From assembly GCA_003567775.1 (NCBI GenBank), contig PWYR01000141.1:1-44519 (forward strand): a stretch of 44,519 bases of DNA, written 5' to 3'. A program made the position numbers and the translations under genes. A model generated the notes under the pieces. That model made no database searches and had not been told where the DNA came from. It saw nothing but the letters and a program-made list of their open reading frames with translations. This stretch comes from Ignavibacteriales bacterium (lineage in GTDB: Bacteria > Bacteroidota > Ignavibacteria > T3Sed10-11). Positions 18,026 to 26,179 of the stretch are shown here, one piece after another (the first letter of the stretch is position 1; the number at the start of each line of letters is the position of its first letter).

Positions 18026-18858
18026 TGGCTTCTCAACCCGTTTCAATCGGACTTATAAAAGACGTATTTGCAAAACCGCTCACGTATACATTTGAGAAGA
18101 ATACCATCGCCCACCCATTTACGATTCGATACTCCTCGCTGGCAGAAAATGCTCAACTGCTATCTGCCGGTGAGGTCGATATCGCTCTCATCTCCCCTAT
18201 CGACTATGCAAAAAACTCGATGGAATGGGAGATCATTCCCGGACTCGGGATCGCTTCCTATGGTGTTACGGGCGCCGCGAAACTCCTGTTCAAAAAAGGA
18301 TTGATGAACATTTCTACCATTGCCTCCGATCTACGCTTTCCTACAGAAATGGTAGCATCGCAACTCGTTTTTTTAGAAAAGACAGGTGAAAAGCCGCAAT
18401 TTGTAACAATTGGCGTTCAACCTGGCATCATCCCTGAAAAAACCGATGCAGTTTTGCTCGTGGGTGACGACGCACTGCCGGTCAAAACCATTCAGCAAGC
18501 CGTCTTTGATCTTTCAGAAGAATGGAACGACATTACCGGGCTTCCGCTTGTTCATGCGGTGTTTGCCGCAAAACGTAACAGCATCTCACCAACGACCGCT
18601 GCAATTCTTATGCAATCTCATTCACATTTTACAGAACATAAGAATAAAATTATCCACGACATAGCGGAGTTATTCGGCATCGATTTCCAACGATTAAACA
18701 TCCATCTCAATGAAGAGCTTCGCTTCACACTCGACGATCTTGACACTGACGGTATGAAAGAGATATTTCGTCATTGTTTTTATCACCAAATGCTCGATGA
18801 AATACCGGATATAGTGTTTTCAAAGATCGCGTCAAACAATCAAACACGATTGAATTGA
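18025..18858 (+). CDS. mqnA: Chorismate dehydratase MqnA (futalosine menaquinone pathway)
   Basis: The enzyme removes water from chorismate to give 3-enolpyruvylbenzoate, the first step of the futalosine route to menaquinone. It has 277 aa, with the periplasmic-binding-like fold of the MqnA/MqnD family: IGLIKDVFAKPLTY at the start, LLSAGEVDIALISPIDYAKN near residues 46-65 and the DLSEEWNDITGLPLVHAVFA stretch near 168-187. These point to MqnA rather than MqnD. The ATG overlaps the rplS stop by one base, so a biosynthetic gene is welded to a ribosomal operon. Other mqn genes are not in the window. It suggests menaquinone-based respiration, in line with the multihaem cytochrome. Confidence 0.88.
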   Translation: MASQPVSIGLIKDVFAKPLTYTFEKNTIAHPFTIRYSSLAENAQLLSAGEVDIALISPIDYAKNSMEWEIIPGLGIASYGVTGAAKLLFKKGLMNISTIASDLRFPTEMVASQLVFLEKTGEKPQFVTIGVQPGIIPEKTDAVLLVGDDALPVKTIQQAVFDLSEEWNDITGLPLVHAVFAAKRNSISPTTAAILMQSHSHFTEHKNKIIHDIAELFGIDFQRLNIHLNEELRFTLDDLDTDGMKEIFRHCFYHQMLDEIPDIVFSKIASNNQTRLN

Positions 18859-18947
18859 CCCCCCGGACTAAAATCTTTGAATTTAATAAAAATTTAATTT
18901 ACATTACTGTAATTAAACTATCGGTATTTAAACCATTACTTTAAGCA

Positions 18948-20663
18948 ATGCTGAAGCACTTGCACATAAAAAACTATGCGCTCATCGACAATATTGATAT
19001 TGATTTCGAGCGCGGGTTAAATATTCTCACCGGTGAAACCGGCGCAGGAAAGTCGATACTTATCGGTGCAATCGGGTTGCTTCTCGGGGAACGGGCAAGC
19101 AGCGAGACCGTACGGCAGAATGCAGATAAAGCGGTAGTCGAAGCAATCTTTGGAGTTGAAAAGAACCGGTCCCTCGCCGAATTACTCGAAGATAACCAGA
19201 TAGACTGGATGGAACCGTTGATCGTCCGGCGGGAAGTTACAACAGGCGGACAAAGCCGCGGATTTATAAACGATACACCGGCAAATGTAAAAACAATGAA
19301 AGCAATAGGCGAACTGCTTGTCGACCTGCACGGACAGCACGAACACCAATCACTCTTGCGTGTTAATATGCACGCAAAACTGCTGGACGATTTTGGCGGA
19401 CTATCCGGGATTGTCGGCGACTATAAAATATATTACAACAAGTTACAAGGACTTTTCAAAGAACTTAGGGAGTTAAAAGAACGCGAACAATCGCTTAAGG
19501 AACGAAAAGATCTGCTCGCATTTCAGATCAAAGAAATAGACGCAGTAGGCCCCCAGCCGGAAGAAGAAACGGCTCTTGAAACAGATCTGAACATTCTCGA
19601 AAATGCCGAGACTCTCTACGAACAAACCCAGCAGTTGTATGAGATGCTCTATGAAAGCGAAAAGTCTGTCTATGAAACTCTCGTCATTGCACGTAACCGT
19701 CTTGACTCGCTTGCGGATATTGACCCATCATTCGAAGAAGCTAGAAAGGAATCCTCATCTGCCGAAGCAATCGTCAACGAGATAGCAAAATTTCTTCAGG
19801 GATACAACTCCCGGATTGAGTTTGATCCGCAACGGCTTGATGAGCTTCGCGACCGTCTCGGACAGCTTTCATTATTAAAGAAAAAGTACGGCGGCAGCAT
19901 TGAAAGCATTATACAACACAGGAAAGAAATCGGGAAAGAATTAGACCTCGCAGAAAATTTCCAGGATTCAATAAATTCGCTAAAAACCGATATAGCGAAA
20001 TCCCGCCAGGAACTTTCAACCATCGCCGAACGTCTGTCATTAAAACGCCGGGACACAGCCAAAAAGATCGCAAAGCTAATCGTGAATGAATTATCGACGC
20101 TTGGCATTCCGAATGCGGTCTTCGACATACAAATAAATACCTCCCCCGATAAAACCGGGAAGTTGCATGATGAAAATGCATTTGTTAAGCTTGGTAAAGA
20201 TTTTTATCCGGCATATTACAACGGTATAGATAAAATCGAGTTTTATATTTCGACGAATATCGGCGAGCCGCCAAAACCGCTTTCGAAAGTCGCCTCGGGA
20301 GGTGAAATATCACGAATTATGCTTGCCATGAAATCGGTGCTCGCAAAAAGCGAGCGGTTGCCGTTGCTTATTTTCGACGAGATTGATGTCGGGGTGAGCG
20401 GTAGAATTGCTCAGGCAGTTGGGAAAAGTCTGAAGACCCTATCGGGCTATCACCAGATAATCGCGATCACCCATTTACCGCAGATTGCGGGACTTGCCGA
20501 TTGTCATTATGTGGTCGAAAAAATCGAAGATGGGAAACATACAGCTACCTATGTACGTAAATTAGACACTGAAGAACGGGTGCGTGAAGTCGCACGGTTG
20601 CTCAGCGGTGATGAAATCACCGAAGCCGGAATTGCGGGTGCAAAGGAACTGATGAAAACTTGA
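18948..20663 (+). CDS. recN: DNA repair protein RecN
   Basis: This SMC-like ATPase acts in recombinational repair of double-strand breaks. It has 571 aa. Walker A GETGAGKS is at about residues 29-36, a long coiled coil occupies about 150-390, then the ABC signature KVASGGEISR near 449 and Walker B LLIFDEIDVG near 476. The start is ATG 18948, with no clear SD. A gap of 89 nt separates it from mqnA, so a promoter of its own is possible. Confidence 0.97.
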   Translation: MLKHLHIKNYALIDNIDIDFERGLNILTGETGAGKSILIGAIGLLLGERASSETVRQNADKAVVEAIFGVEKNRSLAELLEDNQIDWMEPLIVRREVTTGGQSRGFINDTPANVKTMKAIGELLVDLHGQHEHQSLLRVNMHAKLLDDFGGLSGIVGDYKIYYNKLQGLFKELRELKEREQSLKERKDLLAFQIKEIDAVGPQPEEETALETDLNILENAETLYEQTQQLYEMLYESEKSVYETLVIARNRLDSLADIDPSFEEARKESSSAEAIVNEIAKFLQGYNSRIEFDPQRLDELRDRLGQLSLLKKKYGGSIESIIQHRKEIGKELDLAENFQDSINSLKTDIAKSRQELSTIAERLSLKRRDTAKKIAKLIVNELSTLGIPNAVFDIQINTSPDKTGKLHDENAFVKLGKDFYPAYYNGIDKIEFYISTNIGEPPKPLSKVASGGEISRIMLAMKSVLAKSERLPLLIFDEIDVGVSGRIAQAVGKSLKTLSGYHQIIAITHLPQIAGLADCHYVVEKIEDGKHTATYVRKLDTEERVREVARLLSGDEITEAGIAGAKELMKT

Positions 20664-20766
20664 CTATTACAAAGGAAGTTACGAATTACGAGTTACGAAT
20701 TGATACCACATTAATACAGTAAACAAGAAACACAAAACTAAAAACTCAAGATCATAAACTCAAAAC

Positions 20767-22218
20767 ATGTCACTACAAATCTACAACACACTAACACGAA
20801 AGAAAGAAGAATTTAAACCGGTAAACGAGGGTGAAGTCGGTATGTACGTGTGCGGACCAACCGTATACGGCGATTCGCACATCGGGCATGCGAAAAGCTA
20901 CGTCTCATTCGATGTTATATACCGGCACCTCCGTTATCTCGGTTATCCGGTTTTGTATATTCAAAACATCACCGATGTAGGACATCTAACCGACGACGCC
21001 GATGAAGGCGAAGACAAGATTGAGGTTGAAGCGCGAAAACGAAAACTTCAGCCGATGGCAATCGTCGAACGATATACCCGTAGTTATTTCGAGGATATGG
21101 ATCGTCTTAATATTCTACGTCCGGATATCTCACCGCGTGCAACAGGACACATTATCGAACAAATCGAAATTATTAAATCATTAATCGAAAAGGGATATGC
21201 ATACGAAATTAATGGATCGGTATACTTCAGCATTGAAAAATTCAGAGATTACGGCAAGCTTTCCGGGCGTTCGCTTGATGAGATGATTGCCGGCGTGCGG
21301 GTGGACTCCAAAAGTGAAAAACGACATCCCGCAGATTTTGCCCTCTGGAAGAAAGCCGAACCGGAACACATTATGAAATGGCAAAGTCCGTGGGGTGAAG
21401 GATATCCCGGCTGGCATATCGAATGCTCGGCAATGTCGATGAAATATCTGGGTGAACATTTCGATATACACGGCGGCGGAATCGAAAACCAGTTCCCTCA
21501 TCATGAATGCGAGATCGCACAGAGTGAAGCCGCGACGGAAAAACCGTTTGCAAAATATTGGATGCATAATAACATGGTAACCGTGAGCGGTCAAAAGATG
21601 GGTAAGTCGCTCGGAAACTTCGTGACCCTCAAGGATGCGTTCGAGCAATTCCATCCTCTTATTATCCGGTTCTTCATTCTGCAAAGTCATTACCGTAGTC
21701 CGCTTGATTTCAGCAATGAAGCCCTTGCTGCCGCGAAAAAAGGATACGACCGTTTAGTTAATACCGTCTTGGTGCTGCGACAACGCATCGACCTTAATCA
21801 AAACGGCGATGCCGTTCCGATCGATCCTGAAACATATAAAAGTAAGATGATCGATGCAATGAACGACGATTTCAATTCACCTCAAACTATCGCGCATCTT
21901 TTCGATCTTTCGCGGGAGGTAAACCAATATCTCAATGACGGCAAACAATACAGCACATCATCTTTACAGAAAATTGAAGAATTATTCCTCGAATTTGGGA
22001 ATACCGTGTTGGGAATAATTCCCGATTCTATCGAAATGACTTCAACGATTAACGGCGCCATAGACGCCGATCTTATTCAATTGCTGATAGATGTCAGACA
22101 GGAAGCCCGGAAACAAAAGCAATTTGCTCTTTCGGATATGATACGCGACCGGTTGAAAGAATTGGGCGTTCTGCTTGAAGATACGCGTGAAGGTACAAAT
22201 TGGAAACGAACAAAATAG
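20767..22218 (+). CDS. cysS: Cysteinyl-tRNA synthetase
   Basis: The enzyme charges tRNA-Cys with cysteine. It has 483 aa. Class I motifs are HIGH at residues 38-41 and KMGKS at about 277-281. Zinc ligands are Cys29, Cys220, His245 and Cys248. The 103-nt gap upstream is A/C-rich with no clear signals. The TAG stop lies within the SD of the next gene, so the outer-membrane protein gene is coupled to it. Confidence 0.97.
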   Translation: MSLQIYNTLTRKKEEFKPVNEGEVGMYVCGPTVYGDSHIGHAKSYVSFDVIYRHLRYLGYPVLYIQNITDVGHLTDDADEGEDKIEVEARKRKLQPMAIVERYTRSYFEDMDRLNILRPDISPRATGHIIEQIEIIKSLIEKGYAYEINGSVYFSIEKFRDYGKLSGRSLDEMIAGVRVDSKSEKRHPADFALWKKAEPEHIMKWQSPWGEGYPGWHIECSAMSMKYLGEHFDIHGGGIENQFPHHECEIAQSEAATEKPFAKYWMHNNMVTVSGQKMGKSLGNFVTLKDAFEQFHPLIIRFFILQSHYRSPLDFSNEALAAAKKGYDRLVNTVLVLRQRIDLNQNGDAVPIDPETYKSKMIDAMNDDFNSPQTIAHLFDLSREVNQYLNDGKQYSTSSLQKIEELFLEFGNTVLGIIPDSIEMTSTINGAIDADLIQLLIDVRQEARKQKQFALSDMIRDRLKELGVLLEDTREGTNWKRTK

Positions 22219-22229
22219 GAGATCGGATT

Positions 22230-23018
22230 GTGATGCGTCTACAAATATTTCTTTTACTTTTGGTGATTTCGATCCTATGTATTCCACAATCAACTTCTCG
22301 TGCCCAGGGTTCGGCAGGATCGGCGGCAACCCTTGAACCGCGATATCTTGTAGATATACCGACTGCCGGATTGTTGCCGCGCGGCAGTTTCTCGGTGGAT
22401 ATGGATTTCTTCCAATATGGGGGTGTGATGATGCGTATCAACGCGGGAATAGCGCACATGCTGAGCTTCGGAATCTCGTACGGCGCTAATCAGGTTGTCG
22501 GCGCCGATAAAATCGATCCGAATCCGTATCCGGGGATCAATATCAGAGTCCGGATAGTTGATGAAACAACAATCGCACCTGCCGTTCTTGTCGGATTCGA
22601 TTCTCAGGGAAAAGAGCCGTATATAGATGAACTGGACCGTTATACAATCAAATCGCCCGGCTTTTTTGTTGTGATAAGTAAAAATTATAATATGCTCGGC
22701 AATCTCAGTGTACACGGCGGGCTTAATTATTCATTAGAAAGAAAAGACGGTTCGAACGCCGTAAACATGTATACCGGTCTTGAAAAATCACTCGGAACTA
22801 ATATCTCGTTCTTACTCGAATATAACTTAGGACTAAACGATGCACGTGCGGATGCAATGGGACGGGGACGCGGTTATTTAAATACAGGTATGCGTTGGTC
22901 TGTCGGAAAAGGGTTTACACTCGGATTCGATCTGAAAGATCTCGTTAAAAATCAACGTGATCGAGCCTCTATCGGTAATCGAACCGTATATATAGAATAT
23001 GTCAACTTTTTTTTATAA
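22230..23018 (+). CDS. Outer-membrane beta-barrel protein, unknown function
   Basis: The protein has about 262 aa. A signal peptide (MRLQIFLLLLVISILCIP) is followed by alternating polar and hydrophobic strands ending in aromatic YVNFFL, as expected for an outer-membrane barrel. The DIPTAGLLPRGSFSVDMDF motif just after the signal is found in small barrel proteins of FCB genomes with no assigned role. AGGAG at 22217-22221 overlaps the cysS stop and lies 8 nt before GTG 22230 and 11 nt before ATG 22233; either may be the start. The TTG at 22200 lies inside cysS and has no SD. Confidence 0.75.
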   Translation: MMRLQIFLLLLVISILCIPQSTSRAQGSAGSAATLEPRYLVDIPTAGLLPRGSFSVDMDFFQYGGVMMRINAGIAHMLSFGISYGANQVVGADKIDPNPYPGINIRVRIVDETTIAPAVLVGFDSQGKEPYIDELDRYTIKSPGFFVVISKNYNMLGNLSVHGGLNYSLERKDGSNAVNMYTGLEKSLGTNISFLLEYNLGLNDARADAMGRGRGYLNTGMRWSVGKGFTLGFDLKDLVKNQRDRASIGNRTVYIEYVNFFL

Positions 23019-23189
23019 TACATGTACTAAATAGTAGACACTAACGCGAACCATCTGATAGTTACAATTGTTATAAGTTACTGGAAATAAAAGATTTCGC
23101 CTGTGATCGATTTTTCTAAATTTACTGGCATTGTAATTGCAGGTTTATATGGTGAAGACTTTAGAGTCAAATAAAAAGCGAGGTGTAAA

Positions 23190-24494
23190 ATGAGGCGATC
23201 TAATTTAACATATATGACCTTTATCCCGATGCTCGCCGTTATTTTCTTAATTTCCGGCTGCTATACGCAAGTCGGTACAATTAAGGAAGAACGTCCGGCA
23301 GCCCGGGAAGAGGTATACGTAGAAGAATATTACGACGATACCGGAACTACATACCGGTACTATTCCGACGACTACTACTACGATGATTATTCGTACCGGT
23401 CGCCGCGTCATAGAATGTTCTTCAGCTACTACTACCCGACACATTACTCGTTCGGTTGGGGTGTTCATTATGATCCATTCTGGTATGACCGTTATTATGT
23501 ATGGGATCCGTGGCATTATCCACGGTACTCATACAATATTTATTTCGGTTGGCCTTCATGGAGATATCATTATCACACATACTATCGATGGTATGGCGGC
23601 CATTATATGTATCCATGGGGTCCGTGGCATTATACACACCACTACCCATTATATACATATTATCCAAGCCACGCCTTTAGAGATAGACAAAGAACACCAC
23701 GGACGTTCGGCACAACCCGGGGCTATTCTCGCGATGGCACCTATAGATTGCCATCGGCAGGACGTACCACGGGTGACAGAACAGGCGTAACAGGAAGACG
23801 TGATACCGAAGGCAGAACCGGAGCCGGTGTACGGGATGCGGGCAGAACCCGGACCGACGATACAAGGGTTCGCAGCCGCGATCCACAGTCAGGTCGCGAG
23901 GGATCAGTACGACAACCGACACGGACAAGGACGCCGGAACGCGTACGCGGAGGAACGGAACGAGGAGGAACACAACGCGAAGGAGCAACTCGTGATTCAG
24001 GAAGAAGCCGCGACTCACAACAAGAAAGTACTCGCTCCCGTGATAACAGAAGCCGGGGTGACCAATCAAGCGGTACAACGGTACGTGAACGCTCAACTGA
24101 GCGGGCTACATCTCCTCCTGCCCGGGTAAGACAACCCGAGCGCGAGGACAACAGAAGAAGCGAGGCGCCTGCTCCGCGTGTTCGTTCACAAAATACTGAA
24201 ACCCGAACCCAATCAACGCCTCCAACTCGTGTACGATCACAGGGAAGTCAGACTCGAACACGGGTACAGAGCACGCCGAGTCGAGATCGTCGTGAAAGTG
24301 TTCAAAGCCGGCCGGCGCCGAGACGGGACAGCGGTTCAAGTGTTCGAAGATCCAGTCCTCCACCGCAAAGAAGCGTAAGCCCGCCGCCGCAGCGCTCAAG
24401 TGGAAGTAGCAGTTCTGTTCGATCTGGCGGCAGTAGCAGCAGAAGCAGCGGCAGTAGAGATTCCGGTTCGAGTAGAGGCGGTCGCCAGAGATAA
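23190..24494 (+). CDS. Lipoprotein with aromatic-rich and Arg/Ser-rich low-complexity blocks
   Basis: The protein has 434 aa and an unusual makeup. A lipoprotein signal ends LISGC (Cys24). Residues about 45-170 are dominated by Tyr, Trp, His and Phe with Asp and Pro (YYDDYSYRSPRH, WDPWHYPRYSY, MYPWGPWHYTHHYP). Residues about 170-434 are almost only Arg, Ser, Thr, Gly, Gln, Pro and acidic residues, with SR, RS, RDS and TRTR repeats and Pro-Pro-Pro-Gln-Arg-Ser repeats. No enzyme motif is seen. It should be surface or periplasmic, tethered and largely disordered in its second half. A clear terminator follows at 24537. I do not recognise a family; an adhesive or matrix role is a guess. Confidence 0.75.
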   Translation: MRRSNLTYMTFIPMLAVIFLISGCYTQVGTIKEERPAAREEVYVEEYYDDTGTTYRYYSDDYYYDDYSYRSPRHRMFFSYYYPTHYSFGWGVHYDPFWYDRYYVWDPWHYPRYSYNIYFGWPSWRYHYHTYYRWYGGHYMYPWGPWHYTHHYPLYTYYPSHAFRDRQRTPRTFGTTRGYSRDGTYRLPSAGRTTGDRTGVTGRRDTEGRTGAGVRDAGRTRTDDTRVRSRDPQSGREGSVRQPTRTRTPERVRGGTERGGTQREGATRDSGRSRDSQQESTRSRDNRSRGDQSSGTTVRERSTERATSPPARVRQPEREDNRRSEAPAPRVRSQNTETRTQSTPPTRVRSQGSQTRTRVQSTPSRDRRESVQSRPAPRRDSGSSVRRSSPPPQRSVSPPPQRSSGSSSSVRSGGSSSRSSGSRDSGSSRGGRQR

Positions 24495-24536
24495 TCAAAG
24501 AAAGAGTTTTGAAAAATTGCTTCAATAAAACACCTC

Positions 24537-24570
24537 CCGCCCTGTCGCCGCTATTCGGCAGGGCGGTTTT
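24537..24570 (+). terminator. Rho-independent terminator after the low-complexity lipoprotein gene
   Basis: Stem CCGCCCTG (24537-24544) pairs with CAGGGCGG (24559-24566), with a 14-nt loop, followed by TTTT. It lies 43 nt after the stop codon. Confidence 0.85.
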
Positions 24571-24608
24571 GTAAGAATACGTCAATGAACATTAGAGATG
24601 TGGCCATT

Positions 24609-26060
24609 ATGAAAAGAAATAATTATATAAAAAAGATTGCAATCGGCGCGACAAGTCTTATGCTGATTATGACATCCGCTATGAACGCACAATTTCTTGA
24701 GGACGCGCTCCGCCTTGACTATGGTATGCTCGGCAGCAGCGCGCGGGCGTTATCGATGGGCTCCTCTTTTCTTGCAGTATCCGACGATTTCAGCGCATCA
24801 TTTTATAACCCGGCAGGACTCGCGCAAATTCGTAAGTTTGAAATAGCCGGAGGTATTCGACATACCAATTTTCGAAACGATGCTCTATACCTTGGAACTA
24901 TTACCAACGCAAGGGGATCCTCGACTAATCTGGACAACTTAGGCATCGTTATACCAATCCCGACACTTCAAGGTAGTCTTACCCTGGCTATCGGCTATAA
25001 TCGAGTAAATGATTTTACGCAAATAAGCATGTTTGAAGGTTTCAATGAAAACGATTCGATTATTCCGGATTTGTTTCTGAGCCGTCATGAAATGTCGTAT
25101 TACTTATGGCTTTCTGATTCGACGGGAACAACCCCGTTTATGGGCGATCTCTATCAATGGGGATCTCAGGAAGAGTTCGGGGCGATAAATAACTGGAATA
25201 TCTCGGGGGGTATAGAAGTTGTTCCCGACTTTTTCCTCGGCGCAACTCTTAATCTCATTTCGGGAAATTATCGGCAAACATTTACTTTTGAAGAAGAAGA
25301 TATACACAATACCTACGATACCTTTCCGAACGATTTTGAATATCTTTTCGTCGAAGATTATATCGATGCTCGTATTTCAGGATTTAATGCGCTTTTGGGC
25401 GGCTTATATAATATGAACGGTATTTTTAAAATCGGCGCCACGATTCGCACACCAACACGCTATTCCATAGAAGAAGAATATTCAACCTACGGATTAAGCG
25501 AATTTACCACACCGGATGATGAAGGATTCAATTGGTATGAAGATGAGTTCGATGCAGTTATCGATTACGATGTCTCAACTCCCTGGCAATTCAGCGCCGG
25601 CGCGGCGGTTAGTTTATCCGGTGTCACGGTTTCTGCTGCGGCAGATTATCGAGATTGGACACAACTCGAATTCAGGAACGCTCCAAGTTCTATTCTCGCA
25701 ATAAACAGGACAATTCGTGAGGTTCTTGAACCGGCTACCGATCTTCGATTGGGAGCGGAGTTCGCGCTCCCGATGTTTCCGATTGCAATCCGCGGAGGAT
25801 ATATCCATCAACCTTCACCGTACAAAAATGCACCTTCAGAACTTAACCGTAATTATATAACCGGCGGAATCGGAATTAAAATCCAGGATGTAATTTATTT
25901 GGACCTCGCCATCATTCGTGGTCTATGGGAATCCGACCTTTTCGTTTACGATTATGACGTATGGAATGAAAATCAAGGCGCCTGGCAGGCAGTTACACGG
26001 GTAGTCAATGAAGACATTGTAAAGAATTCGGTCATATTTTCATTCCGTTATAGATTTTAA
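24609..26060 (+). CDS. FadL/PorV-like outer-membrane transport protein
   Basis: The protein has 483 aa. The signal peptide is KRNNYIKKIAIG followed by a hydrophobic core, then MNAQ. The mature start has the family signature GSSARALSMGSSFLAVSDD, then FSASFYNPAGLA (OmpP1/FadL/PorV type). The body is beta-rich and the last residue is Phe (FSFRYRF), the usual barrel assembly signal. FadL-type proteins import hydrophobic compounds; PorV-type ones serve type IX secretion. No other type IX genes are present, so I leave the role open. ATG 24609 is chosen for its basic n-region; ATG 24585 is in frame and possible. A strong terminator follows. Confidence 0.85.
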   Translation: MKRNNYIKKIAIGATSLMLIMTSAMNAQFLEDALRLDYGMLGSSARALSMGSSFLAVSDDFSASFYNPAGLAQIRKFEIAGGIRHTNFRNDALYLGTITNARGSSTNLDNLGIVIPIPTLQGSLTLAIGYNRVNDFTQISMFEGFNENDSIIPDLFLSRHEMSYYLWLSDSTGTTPFMGDLYQWGSQEEFGAINNWNISGGIEVVPDFFLGATLNLISGNYRQTFTFEEEDIHNTYDTFPNDFEYLFVEDYIDARISGFNALLGGLYNMNGIFKIGATIRTPTRYSIEEEYSTYGLSEFTTPDDEGFNWYEDEFDAVIDYDVSTPWQFSAGAAVSLSGVTVSAAADYRDWTQLEFRNAPSSILAINRTIREVLEPATDLRLGAEFALPMFPIAIRGGYIHQPSPYKNAPSELNRNYITGGIGIKIQDVIYLDLAIIRGLWESDLFVYDYDVWNENQGAWQAVTRVVNEDIVKNSVIFSFRYRF

Positions 26061-26074
26061 CACGTGTTGTCTAC

Positions 26075-26107
26075 GGGCATCACTTATTTTTGTGATGCCC
26101 TTTTTTT
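26075..26107 (+). terminator. Rho-independent terminator after the FadL-like gene
   Basis: GGGCATCAC (26075-26083) pairs with GTGATGCCC (26092-26100), with an 8-nt loop and seven T residues after it. It starts 15 nt after the stop codon. Confidence 0.92.
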
Positions 26108-26135
26108 ATTTCTTCCTTTCCTACCGACGAACACG

Positions 26136-26164
26136 TTGCACTACACTTACATTTTTGCTAAATT
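26136..26164 (+). promoter_or_regulatory. Candidate promoter of the penicillin-acylase-family gene
   Basis: TTGCAC (26136-26141), a 17-nt spacer and TAAATT (26159-26164). The layout, with GC just before the -10, resembles the cold-shock promoter at 40618. It lies right after a terminator, which supports a new transcription unit here. Confidence 0.4.
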
Positions 26165-26179
26165 CTAATTAAAAAAAAT

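Noticed and set aside
23677-24151. Long open frames in other phases of the Arg/Ser-rich lipoprotein gene
   Set aside because: Biased codons leave several phases open. Only the listed frame has a start with lipobox and runs to the terminator.
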